Of a DNA stretch of 64,000 nucleotides, positions 1-7,686 are shown piece by piece. The DNA is from Leptospira ognonensis (GTDB lineage: Bacteria; Spirochaetota; Leptospiria; Leptospirales; Leptospiraceae): positions 62,001 through 126,000 of the forward strand of contig NZ_RQGD01000025.1 in NCBI RefSeq assembly GCF_004770745.1, read 5' to 3'. The notes beneath the pieces are model-generated. The model saw only the letters and a program-made list of their open reading frames with translations, had not been told where the DNA came from and ran no database searches. The position numbers were made by a program, and so were the translations under genes. Position 1 is the first letter of the stretch, and each line of letters starts with the position of its first letter.

Positions 1-915
1 TACGATAGCGCTTTTTTCGATAAGAGTTCAAAATTTCTCCATTACCGCCCCTACTACCTTGTGTTAAACGCACTCGATTTTGATCATGCAGATATTTTTG
101 CAAATTTAGACGCGATTAAAGTGATGTTTAAACGATTGCTTAACTTAGTCCCAAGTAAAGGGAAAGTTTTGTCTTGGAAAGGATCCAAGAATCTAAATAC
201 GATATTAGAAAATTTTAAGCATGCACCAGTGGGACTTTTTGAACTTGGCGAGAAGGGCTCGGTTTTTAGCTATAAAAAAGGCATTTTAAAAGACATACAA
301 GCAAAACAAACATTAAGACCTTCTTTGATTGGGGCGCATAATTATCGCAATGCGGAAGCTGCCGTACGTGTTTGTTTGGAGATCGCGCCTGACAAACGAA
401 AACAAATTCTAGAAGCTTTTTTACGTTTTCCTGGAGTCAAAAGACGGCAGGAAATTTTAGCAAAGACTGAAAATAGTTTGTTGGTAGAAGATTTTGCCCA
501 TCACCCAGTAGCGATCCATGAAACGATTAAGGCTCATAAGGAGGCCTATCCTGGTTACAAAATCATCTCTCTCTTTGAACCAAGAAGTGCGACTTCTCAT
601 AGAAATGTGTTTCAAGATGATTTTGCAAAAGCTTTCAAAGGCTCCGACTTAACGCTCATAACAGAAGTGTTCCAAGTAAATAAAGTTTCGGCTAAAGATC
701 GATTGAATGTAAAACGACTCATCAAAGACACTGCCAAACATTCAAAAAAAACAGCCATATATTGCAAAGAACCAAAAGACATTCTGCACATTTTACAAAA
801 AGAAATTTATAAATTTAACAAACACAAGATCATCATACTTGCCATGTCGAATGGTGCATTTGGTGGAATCTACCCTGAGTTAAAAAAACTTGTTATAGAA
901 AGAGAGCAAAAATGA
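1..915 (+). CDS. mpl: UDP-N-acetylmuramate:tripeptide ligase Mpl (5' partial)
   Basis: This is the C-terminal part of a Mur-ligase family enzyme. The frame is open from base 1, so the real start lies outside the window. The first residues ([12 protein letters not shown], then HYRPYY and LDFDHADIF) match the central part of Mpl, and the C-terminal domain carries [10 protein letters not shown] and [14 protein letters not shown], both typical of Mpl rather than MurC. By family knowledge, Mpl re-attaches the recycled peptide L-Ala-D-Glu-meso-Dap to UDP-MurNAc in the cytoplasm, during peptidoglycan recycling. The stop overlaps the pheS start (ATGA), so the two genes are probably co-translated. Family assignment is secure; the N-terminal ATP-binding region cannot be inspected. 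Confidence 0.9.
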   Translation, partial: YDSAFFDKSSKFLHYRPYYLVLNALDFDHADIFANLDAIKVMFKRLLNLVPSKGKVLSWKGSKNLNTILENFKHAPVGLFELGEKGSVFSYKKGILKDIQAKQTLRPSLIGAHNYRNAEAAVRVCLEIAPDKRKQILEAFLRFPGVKRRQEILAKTENSLLVEDFAHHPVAIHETIKAHKEAYPGYKIISLFEPRSATSHRNVFQDDFAKAFKGSDLTLITEVFQVNKVSAKDRLNVKRLIKDTAKHSKKTAIYCKEPKDILHILQKEIYKFNKHKIIILAMSNGAFGGIYPELKKLVIEREQK

Positions 916-1937
916 GCTTACTCGAAGAAATCAATTCCCTAATCCTTGAAGCAGAATCTTCACTATCAAAATGTAATTCCGAAGAGGAATTGGATGCATC
1001 CAAGAATTTGTTTGTTGGAAAAAAAGGAAAGCTAACACAGGTATTAAAAGGACTCGCCGCCCTATCTGTCGAAGAAAAGAAAACCATCGGTAAAGTTGCC
1101 AATGAAGCGCAAGTTCGTATCGAATCCTTTTTAGAAAATCGCCGAGCAGCTTTAAAAGAAGAATTCTATCAAATCAAACTGAAAGAAGAGTTTATTGATG
1201 CACTTAGGCCAGTAAATGGCAATGAAAGAGGTACCTTACATCCGATCACTCAAATTCAATACGAAATTGAAGATATTTTTACTTCCATGGGTTTTTCTGT
1301 GATGGATGGTCCCGAAGTCGAGACGGATGAAAATAATTTTGCGGCATTGAATTTTACAGAGGATCATCCTGCTCGCGATATGCAGGATACGTTTTATACG
1401 ACAGATGGAAACCTGCTTCGCACGCATACATCAGCGATCCAAGTCCGTGCACTTCGTAACCTAAAACCACCATTTCGCATCATTGCACCTGGGCGTGTCT
1501 TTCGTTATGAAGAAGTCGATGCCTCTCATGAAAACACCTTCTACCAAGTAGAAGGAATGGTGGTCGGTGAAAATATTTCTATTGCTAACTTAATTTATAC
1601 GATGGAAACTCTTCTTTCTAGTGTTTTTCGAACCAGTGTAAAAACCCGACTCCGTCCGGGATATTTCCCCTTTGTGGAACCGGGTTTTGAACTTGATATC
1701 CAGTGTCTTGTTTGTGAAGGTAAGGGATGTTCGGTATGCAAACAATCAGGTTGGTTGGAGTTACTTCCTTGTGGACTCATTCATCCCAATGTCCTCAGTC
1801 ACGCGGGGCACGATCCAAAAAAATGGACAGGCTTTGCCTTTGGTCTGGGACTTGATCGTCTCGTGATGATGCGGTATGGTATCAATGATATCCGCTATTT
1901 CCAATCTGGAAATTTACGATTTTTGAATCAGTTTTAA
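912..1937 (+). CDS. pheS: Phenylalanyl-tRNA synthetase alpha subunit
   Basis: This is the catalytic alpha subunit that charges tRNA-Phe; by family knowledge it works as an alpha2beta2 enzyme with PheT. At 341 residues it has full length. The N-terminal third is a coiled coil that binds tRNA. Class II motif 2 is seen in [19 protein letters not shown] and motif 3 in the C-terminal [18 protein letters not shown], followed by the standard NDIRYF ending. A small cysteine cluster ([16 protein letters not shown]) sits before the end. The ATG overlaps the mpl stop by four bases. The next gene is convergent, so pheT does not follow here as it does in many bacteria and must lie elsewhere. Confidence 0.97.
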   Translation: MSLLEEINSLILEAESSLSKCNSEEELDASKNLFVGKKGKLTQVLKGLAALSVEEKKTIGKVANEAQVRIESFLENRRAALKEEFYQIKLKEEFIDALRPVNGNERGTLHPITQIQYEIEDIFTSMGFSVMDGPEVETDENNFAALNFTEDHPARDMQDTFYTTDGNLLRTHTSAIQVRALRNLKPPFRIIAPGRVFRYEEVDASHENTFYQVEGMVVGENISIANLIYTMETLLSSVFRTSVKTRLRPGYFPFVEPGFELDIQCLVCEGKGCSVCKQSGWLELLPCGLIHPNVLSHAGHDPKKWTGFAFGLGLDRLVMMRYGINDIRYFQSGNLRFLNQF

Positions 1938-1969
1938 GTTACTTAAATATTCGACTTTCGTAAAATCTT

Positions 1970-3496
1970 TTATTTTAAGATCGCTTGTAATTTTCCATCG
2001 ATCATTTTTAACTGAACCTTTGTTTTGCGAAAATCCAATCCATCAGTTGTTTCGATTTCATTTTCGTCAGAGGTGAATAGATTCGTAACACACATGCTTC
2101 CTCTTTCTGTTTGTAGTGCACATAAAACATAGGGAGGCTTTTTTTCACCACCTGGATTGAAATGTACAGTTGTCGCTGATAGGATTTCACAAACATCCCC
2201 AGCCTTTGCATCCACTTCATTCACTTGAATCGGCCGTGGGAATTGAGGGATGCGAATCGGCTTTGAACTCTCTTCAGTCGAAAAAATGACAACGGAATTG
2301 ATGCTATCGATTCCTCCATTTCCGCCAAGTAGGCTTACTCGTGGCTTAGATTTTAAAATTTTTGGAATGGGATCAACGGCTAGTTGGTATTGGCTGGCTA
2401 CGTCAATCAGACCGGTTACGCCTGACAGAGACATGGCGGCCTGATAGTTTAAAATTCCGCCACCGCAGTTGATAGGGATATCATTTTTACCATTGCTGAT
2501 ATGACCTGTTTTTAAAGAATCGGCAACGAGTCGGGGTGAGACACCGAAATACAAGCTTGCTTGCTGGATGATCATTCCTGTAAAACAATCATAGATCCAG
2601 GCATACTCGACTTCTTCCCTGGCAAATCCGGAAAGACTGAAAGCCTTTTCGCATGCGATTGCCGCGGGACTGCCCATGCCTTTTTTTTGATAAAAATATT
2701 CTGCATGAACTGCATGACTTGCGCCTGTCATGAAAATATGCTGAGCATCCTTTCTGAGGATGCCCTTATCGATCAGCTCTTGTTTTTTTTCGACAGTCGT
2801 CACAAGTGTAGCAAATGCATGGTCGGTGACGATAGCGATCATCGGTGTGGAATATGGACCCGCCAGAGGACGATGTAGCTGTTTATCCGTTAATTCTTTT
2901 TGGTATTGAAATGCCCTGGGGTTACCTACTGCATTGCTTCGAAAATGTTTGGCAATATCGATATGGTCATTTGTCGTAACGCCAGATTCACTCATCTGCC
3001 GCTCGGCAAGTAATGCATATAAGGCGATGAGCGTTGCACCATAATTGATTTCAAAATCTTTGTGGCATACGGTTTCAGTTAAACGTTTAAGATCAGATAC
3101 TTGTTTAAAAACGGATTTTGGAACATCTGCCGCGGCGACTAAAACAACGGCGTTGGGATTGCTCGTTACGATTGAGTATGCTTGATGAAGAGCACCCCCG
3201 ACACTTGCCCCGCCCAGGTCGACCATATGGCAGGATATACCCGTGAATCCTAAATCGTTCGCATCCCGAACGGCATGTCCGTAACCCGTTCGGCCTAAGG
3301 AAAGTGAATCTATCGATACAAAGTCTGTCAAAAAGGGAGCTAAACGATTTCTATCTGTACCCAAAAAGGTACAGAGTTTGTCGACGGATCGGAATAATAA
3401 TTTAAAATATTTTTCCATCGTGCTTGCCTGTTTGTATGAATCTTGGTCAAATTCTGATTCGATCGTATCGGCAACACCGAGGAAAATAGGTTTCAT
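1970..3496 (-). CDS. Thiolase-like protein, probably without thiolase activity (TLP1/SCP2-like)
   Basis: The 508-residue protein has the thiolase fold pattern, seen in YDCFTGMII and the glycine-rich INCGGGIL segment. The two hallmark catalytic residues appear to be missing. Where thiolases have CASG the protein reads DLGGASVGG (about residues 93-101), giving Gly for the nucleophilic Cys, and the C-terminal GHP motif is replaced by NYQAAMS. A tail of roughly 95 residues with beta-strand character follows. This resembles the extra OB-fold domain of mycobacterial thiolase-like protein 1, which binds CoA but lacks activity. I infer a CoA-binding or lipid-handling role. It stands alone, convergent with pheS and 15 bases after an unrecognised gene on the same strand. 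Family is fairly sure, function is not. Confidence 0.72.
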   Translation of the reverse strand: MKPIFLGVADTIESEFDQDSYKQASTMEKYFKLLFRSVDKLCTFLGTDRNRLAPFLTDFVSIDSLSLGRTGYGHAVRDANDLGFTGISCHMVDLGGASVGGALHQAYSIVTSNPNAVVLVAAADVPKSVFKQVSDLKRLTETVCHKDFEINYGATLIALYALLAERQMSESGVTTNDHIDIAKHFRSNAVGNPRAFQYQKELTDKQLHRPLAGPYSTPMIAIVTDHAFATLVTTVEKKQELIDKGILRKDAQHIFMTGASHAVHAEYFYQKKGMGSPAAIACEKAFSLSGFAREEVEYAWIYDCFTGMIIQQASLYFGVSPRLVADSLKTGHISNGKNDIPINCGGGILNYQAAMSLSGVTGLIDVASQYQLAVDPIPKILKSKPRVSLLGGNGGIDSINSVVIFSTEESSKPIRIPQFPRPIQVNEVDAKAGDVCEILSATTVHFNPGGEKKPPYVLCALQTERGSMCVTNLFTSDENEIETTDGLDFRKTKVQLKMIDGKLQAILK

Positions 3497-3511
3497 ATTC
3501 GTAAGAAAATA

Positions 3512-4309
3512 TTAACTCTCCATACCTAGCAACGAATTCATACGAAAATCTTGTATGATTTCCTTGCATCGTTCAGAGATCATTTCCAGAGACCTTCCGA
3601 ATCTTTTACCACCATAAACCACGTGAGCTTTCGGATATTCCCTGTCAGATACTTGTACCATTAAGTCTGGATTGATGCGATTTTTAGCAGTCAAATCTTG
3701 AATGGATTGCGAAACATTTTTTAAAGCGATGCAGCCGTCCCGGAGGAGTGCCTGCGAAACTTTTTCGATAAGTATAGGATTGCCATTCGCATCGAGCAGA
3801 CTTTTTGTAACTTCTTGTATCTTAAGTGACGGCATTCCTCGTCTCGAGATACCGATCCGCTCAAGAACTAAGACGCTATCTTGTAAAAAAGAATATTCGG
3901 GAGTTCCTTTGAATATATTCAATAACACTGGCAATTCTGTATCGGCAAATTGTACCATGGCACCATAAAAATAGCGTAACTCTAGTTTGGCGACAGGATG
4001 AAAATCAATTTTCTGATATTTCTCAAGCTTTTCCATGGACTCATCCATGATTCGGTTAAGTGTGCTAGCTTTAGCTGCTTCTTTTTTCGCAGCTAAATTT
4101 TGTATCTTTCCTTTTAATTGTTCAAGAAAGGCTATCTCTTCTGAAAGAAACTTGCTTAGATTTCCTCTAAGTCTCAAAACTTGTAAGTATCTTGTTTCGA
4201 AACTTGTTTGATCAAATACTTTTGGATTTAACTTACCATGTTCTTGGTATTCGCTTCTTATCTTTTCTAATAGTGTTTTGATTTCATATTCAGATAATTC
4301 TTTGCTCAT
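3512..4309 (-). CDS. Unrecognised protein, third gene of a three-gene operon
   Basis: I do not recognise this 265-residue protein. It is soluble, mostly helical and charged, with a likely coiled coil around residues 45-95 (LSEEIAFLEQLKGKIQNLAAKK onward). There is no signal peptide, membrane segment or known catalytic motif. The C-terminal third contains a basic patch (VVYGGKRFGRSLE). Its ATG overlaps the stop of the upstream 340-residue gene by four bases, so its role is probably tied to that protein and to the 94-residue protein before it. It could be a structural or regulatory protein; nothing in the sequence decides this. Confidence 0.8.
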   Translation of the reverse strand: MSKELSEYEIKTLLEKIRSEYQEHGKLNPKVFDQTSFETRYLQVLRLRGNLSKFLSEEIAFLEQLKGKIQNLAAKKEAAKASTLNRIMDESMEKLEKYQKIDFHPVAKLELRYFYGAMVQFADTELPVLLNIFKGTPEYSFLQDSVLVLERIGISRRGMPSLKIQEVTKSLLDANGNPILIEKVSQALLRDGCIALKNVSQSIQDLTAKNRINPDLMVQVSDREYPKAHVVYGGKRFGRSLEMISERCKEIIQDFRMNSLLGMES

Positions 4310-5328
4310 TTTTGATTTTTCCAGGTATCGACTTCCAGCATTGTTTTATCAAGGTCTTGAGAGAAATAGAGTGAGGCATTTTTTGCATCAACAAACATCA
4401 ATTGGTTGGGATATTGGAGTTGTTTGACTTGGGAATCTGTTTTCAAATTCATGATATTCATAAGTTGCAAACTCAATTTTTTCATATCAATGATGATAGC
4501 AGACGTATGACGTTGCATTTCATAAAGGTGAAGTTTATCCAATTTTTCACGATCCGATTCAATTGATTTCATATCTTCTCGCATATCTGCAGGAGCTTTC
4601 GAAATATAATATGTTATTGGACGAGGGTAGGCTGTCATTTCTTTATGAAGATCGATCATTTTATCGATCGCCTCAAAAATTTGGGCTTCAAATTCTCTAG
4701 CTAAATTACCTACAATGTTTTTGTTTTCAGAAGGGTCACCCGTGACTTCGAAGATGCGAGAAGATTGGATGTTTCGGATCATCGCATTCGCACGCTCTTT
4801 ATAGGTACCTAATACTTTAATGAAATGCTCTATCAAATTGCTTGGTTGGCGACTGTCAATTTTATCATTGGCAAAAATAGCCGATTCAGGATTAGAAATG
4901 GATTCGGATTGCTTTTCTGTTACGCGTGACTCATCCATACCCATGATGTCCAATTCAATTTCTCCTCCAAGAAGAGGTTCCTCTGATGCTTCTGGCTTTG
5001 GCCCTCTAGGAAATTTTCTGCGTTCTGCTTGTACTTTTTGAGGAGTGGGAGGCGCGAGAGGGGCTTGGGGTGTTAGCATTTCCTTTACTGTAGGTATGGG
5101 AGTTCGTTCCGGTGCCTCAATGGCAGGTTTTACCACCTCAACACTTTGGTTCGTAGTTAGTTTAATGATTTCCATGCGTCGGATTTCTTTGTTAAATCTT
5201 AGCGCATATCGGTTGTTATCTTTATCTATAAATCGCTGATTGATTTGTGAAATCGACATTTTGTTTGGATCGATATCCGAAATGGAGTCGATTTTGGTAT
5301 AAGTTTGTTTTCCTTTCTCTGGGTTCAC
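4306..5328 (-). CDS. Unrecognised protein with proline-rich linker, middle gene of operon
   Basis: The 340-residue protein is not recognised. Three parts can be seen: a short N-terminal region (about 1-60) ending in MEIIKLTT, a proline-rich low-complexity linker (about 68-115, with APLAPPTPQ and RKFPRGPKP), and a helical C-terminal domain (about 160-340) rich in Met, Asp and Lys. No signal peptide or membrane segment is present, so it should be cytoplasmic. The proline linker suggests a protein joining two partners. It is coupled by four-base overlaps to both the 94-residue gene upstream and the 265-residue gene downstream. This tight coupling suggests that the three proteins form a complex. 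Confidence 0.8.
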   Translation of the reverse strand: MNPEKGKQTYTKIDSISDIDPNKMSISQINQRFIDKDNNRYALRFNKEIRRMEIIKLTTNQSVEVVKPAIEAPERTPIPTVKEMLTPQAPLAPPTPQKVQAERRKFPRGPKPEASEEPLLGGEIELDIMGMDESRVTEKQSESISNPESAIFANDKIDSRQPSNLIEHFIKVLGTYKERANAMIRNIQSSRIFEVTGDPSENKNIVGNLAREFEAQIFEAIDKMIDLHKEMTAYPRPITYYISKAPADMREDMKSIESDREKLDKLHLYEMQRHTSAIIIDMKKLSLQLMNIMNLKTDSQVKQLQYPNQLMFVDAKNASLYFSQDLDKTMLEVDTWKNQK

Positions 5329-5609
5329 AGTCTGAGTATATCCAATAATGTCTGAATAAAAGCATATGAGAGGAGCACGTTTGGGTCAACTTCGATCTCT
5401 TGTGACTTTCGATATAAGTCAAAAAAATCTTTCCTACTGAGATGGACTCTCTCAAATACGGAATTTCTTTCCAAAGAAAATTCCCATTTGTCAATTTCGT
5501 TATATTGAAGTTCTAATATGGCAAGTCTTATGATAAATCCTAAGTCGAGATGTTTTTCATTTAAAATCTGTGCTATTTCTTTGTCGATTTCCAAAAGGCT
5601 GTAAAACAT
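5325..5609 (-). CDS. Small unrecognised protein, first gene of operon
   Basis: This 94-residue acidic helical protein has no recognised domain, signal peptide or cysteine pair. It begins MFYSLLEIDKEIAQ. The stop overlaps the start of the 340-residue gene (ATGA), making it the first of three translationally coupled genes on the minus strand. It is divergent from rpsT, so the roughly 120-base gap before rpsT must carry promoters in both directions. Gene reality is supported by the overlap pattern rather than by homology. Confidence 0.72.
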   Translation of the reverse strand: MFYSLLEIDKEIAQILNEKHLDLGFIIRLAILELQYNEIDKWEFSLERNSVFERVHLSRKDFFDLYRKSQEIEVDPNVLLSYAFIQTLLDILRL

Positions 5610-5674
5610 CGGGCACCTCTTCGATTTAAGGTCCGAATTCTCGCAAATTGGATCGGAAATTTTTATGTTTCCCC

Positions 5675-5705
5675 TTGACCCTCAGACTGGTACTCAAAAG
5701 ATAAG
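5675..5705 (+). promoter_or_regulatory. Possible rpsT promoter
   Basis: A good -35-like hexamer TTGACC lies at 5675-5680. The region 17-19 bases downstream (AAGATAAG) is only a weak -10 match. It sits about 30-50 bases before the rpsT start in the divergent gap. The placement is reasonable but the -10 is unconvincing. Confidence 0.3.
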
Positions 5706-5731
5706 TAAAAATTCCTCGTAGGGGACGTTCC

Positions 5732-6010
5732 TTGGCTAATTTAAGATCCTCCAAAAAAGACATCAGACGCTCAGAGCGCCGTAAAGAGCGCAACGCTCAG
5801 GACAAAACTGAGATTCGTACATATGCACGTAATTTGCTGAAAGCAATCAAATCTGGAAACAAAGAAGAAGCCTTAGGCTTTTTCGGTAAATATGCTTCTA
5901 GATTGGACAGAGCAGCGAAAACAAAACTCATTCACAAGAAAAATGCTGATCGTAAGAAATCTCGAATGGCAGCACGTATCAATACGATCGGAAAGACTGC
6001 TACCGCATAA
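5732..6010 (+). CDS. rpsT: Ribosomal protein S20
   Basis: This is the small-subunit protein that binds 16S rRNA early in 30S assembly. The 92 residues are highly basic and match S20 throughout: MANLRSSKKDIRRSERRKERN at the N terminus and HKKNADRKKSRMAARIN near the end. The start is TTG at 5732, seven bases after an AGGGGA ribosome-binding site. In E. coli rpsT also uses UUG and is translationally autoregulated, so the weak start here may have the same purpose (inference). A perfect rho-independent terminator follows at 6041, so the gene is monocistronic. Confidence 0.97.
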   Translation: MANLRSSKKDIRRSERRKERNAQDKTEIRTYARNLLKAIKSGNKEEALGFFGKYASRLDRAAKTKLIHKKNADRKKSRMAARINTIGKTATA

Positions 6011-6040
6011 CTCTGACGCATCGTTTTTATTCCTTGTATG

Positions 6041-6066
6041 GGCCACAGTTTCTGTGGCCTTTTTTA
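6041..6066 (+). terminator. Rho-independent terminator of rpsT
   Basis: A perfect eight-base stem (GGCCACAG paired with CTGTGGCC, three-base loop) is followed immediately by a run of six T. It lies 30 bases after the rpsT stop and before the tRNA gene. Confidence 0.93.
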
Positions 6067-6125
6067 TTTTATCCCTGAAAATTATAGACAGCAGACACCA
6101 TCTTGCTTTTAATGACATTACGAAC

Positions 6126-6198
6126 GGGCGATTAGCTCAGCTGGGAGAGCAGCTGCCTTACAAGCAGCGGGTCGGCAGTTCAATCCTGTCATCGCCCA
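6126..6198 (+). tRNA. tRNA-Val (anticodon UAC)
   Basis: The 73-base cloverleaf folds completely. The acceptor stem pairs GGGCGAT with ATCGCCC, the D stem GCTC with GAGC, and the anticodon stem GCTGC with GCAGC around the loop CTTACAA, giving anticodon TAC. The T stem pairs GGCAG with CTGTC around TTCAATC. The discriminator base is A and CCA is not encoded. It reads GUA and probably other valine codons. Confidence 0.97.
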
Positions 6199-6221
6199 AA
6201 TCCGTTTTCATCTCATCTCAC

Positions 6222-6239
6222 CCCCTCTGCTCAGAGGGG
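6222..6239 (+). other. Perfect hairpin downstream of tRNA-Val
   Basis: CCCCTCTG pairs perfectly with CAGAGGGG across a two-base loop, 23 bases after the tRNA. No T run follows, so it is not a standard terminator. It may help 3' processing of the tRNA precursor, or be a weak terminator in front of the mutase gene. Confidence 0.45.
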
Positions 6240-6309
6240 ATACTCCTAACAAAATGGATCTGAAAAAGATAGACTTCCGTCTGATTTGCTTCAACTTGGA
6301 CTCTATTAC

Positions 6310-7686
6310 ATGATCATCTCTAGACAATACGATCTATCGAACCTGATGATCTCCATTTCGGGAGTTCGGGGAAAAATAAACAACGGGTTTGGCTTGCCAG
6401 AAGCATTACTCTTCACCCAATCTTTTGCAACCATGATGGCTGGCCAAACAGTCGTTATCGGTAGAGACTCCAGACCCAGCGGCCCCTATTTTGAACATTT
6501 GCTCATCGCATCTCTCCTTGCGACGGGATCAAATGTCCTTACTTTAGGTCTCGTACCCACACCTACCACCAAAGCAGTCGTAAAACTTGCCAAAGCAAAA
6601 GGTGGGATTATGATTTCTGCTTCTCATAACCCTATGGAGTGGAACGCTTTTAAATTTATTTCGAAAGATGGTTTTTTCTTTAATGCAAAGGAAAATGAAA
6701 CGTTAGTCTCCATCTTAAAGGATGGTAAATATGCAAAAAGTTTAATCCATCCGAAAAGTTATGTGGAGTCGGGAGAAGATTATATTGATTTGCATATTAA
6801 ATCTGTTCTCTCTCGAGTGAATCTAGCAAAAATCCGAAAGAAAAAATATAAAGTGTTTGTGGATGCAGTAGGCGGAGCGGGTTCATTCGTTGTTCCTAGT
6901 CTATTGCGGCAGTTAGGTTGCACGGTGATTGAACATAATTGTAAACCAGATGGTACCTTCCCTCGCCCACCTGAACCGACACCAGCAGCACTTGTATCCT
7001 CTGAAAAAGCATTTAAGAAATCGAAGGCCGACATTGGATTTGCACTCGATCCTGATGCAGACAGATTGGTGTTATTTACGCCAAAGCGAGGTGCAATTTC
7101 AGAAGAATTGACATTACCGCTAGCTTTAAGAAGTGCTCTCGGATCAGCCAAAAGAGGTAGCAAAGTGATCGTAAATCTTTCCTCAAGCTTTTTAAACGAA
7201 CATGTCGCAGAAAAATTTGGAATGAAAGTCTTACGCTCCAAAGTAGGAGAGGCAAATGTAGTTTCTGAAATGATGAGCGAGAAAGCAGTGTTTGGTGGTG
7301 AAGGAAACGGCGGAGTCATTGATCCAAAAATCCCCTCTTTTGGGCGGGATACGCTTTCTGGAATCGCGCATATTTTAAACCTAATGGCAGAGGAAAATCG
7401 AAAGATCGATGATTTTGTCGATGAATTGCCAGAGATTTGTATGGAAAAGCAATCATTTCCATTGGCAAAGGATGTTTCTCTTTCCACCTTATACGAAAAA
7501 TTTAAATCGGAATTTTCGAAAGCAAAGATGTCTACCAAGGATGGGCTTTGGCTCTCTGAGGGTAGTAGATGGATCCATATTCGCCCATCTAACACCGAAC
7601 CAATCTTTCGAGTGATAGCCGAATCAGAATCGGCTTCGGATCTTAAAGAAACTTTGAAGAGAGTAAAAAAATGTGTGGAATCGTAG
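6310..7686 (+). CDS. glmM: Phosphohexomutase, probably phosphoglucosamine mutase
   Basis: This alpha-D-phosphohexomutase probably converts glucosamine-6-phosphate to glucosamine-1-phosphate. The catalytic serine loop reads SASHNP, the metal loop DPDADR, the sugar-binding loop GGEGNGGVI and the phosphate loop RPSNTEP, so all four active-site parts are present. The GGEGNGG form is closer to archaeal-type mutases than to E. coli GlmM. The GlmM function is inferred from the direct overlap with glmS; phosphomannomutase or phosphoglucomutase activity remains possible. The start is uncertain: ATG 6310 is used, but TTG 6286 and ATG 6346 (MISISGVRG, where family similarity begins) are alternatives and none has a good ribosome-binding site. 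Confidence 0.88.
   Translation: MIISRQYDLSNLMISISGVRGKINNGFGLPEALLFTQSFATMMAGQTVVIGRDSRPSGPYFEHLLIASLLATGSNVLTLGLVPTPTTKAVVKLAKAKGGIMISASHNPMEWNAFKFISKDGFFFNAKENETLVSILKDGKYAKSLIHPKSYVESGEDYIDLHIKSVLSRVNLAKIRKKKYKVFVDAVGGAGSFVVPSLLRQLGCTVIEHNCKPDGTFPRPPEPTPAALVSSEKAFKKSKADIGFALDPDADRLVLFTPKRGAISEELTLPLALRSALGSAKRGSKVIVNLSSSFLNEHVAEKFGMKVLRSKVGEANVVSEMMSEKAVFGGEGNGGVIDPKIPSFGRDTLSGIAHILNLMAEENRKIDDFVDELPEICMEKQSFPLAKDVSLSTLYEKFKSEFSKAKMSTKDGLWLSEGSRWIHIRPSNTEPIFRVIAESESASDLKETLKRVKKCVES

Noticed and set aside
5892..6263. 123-residue plus-strand frame running over rpsT, the terminator and tRNA-Val
   Set aside because: It would translate through a terminator and a tRNA gene; not credible.
6780..7595. 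271-residue open frame on the minus strand across the mutase gene
   Set aside because: It is fully antisense to a well-conserved gene, has low-complexity Ser/Pro-rich composition and no family match; a shadow of codon bias.
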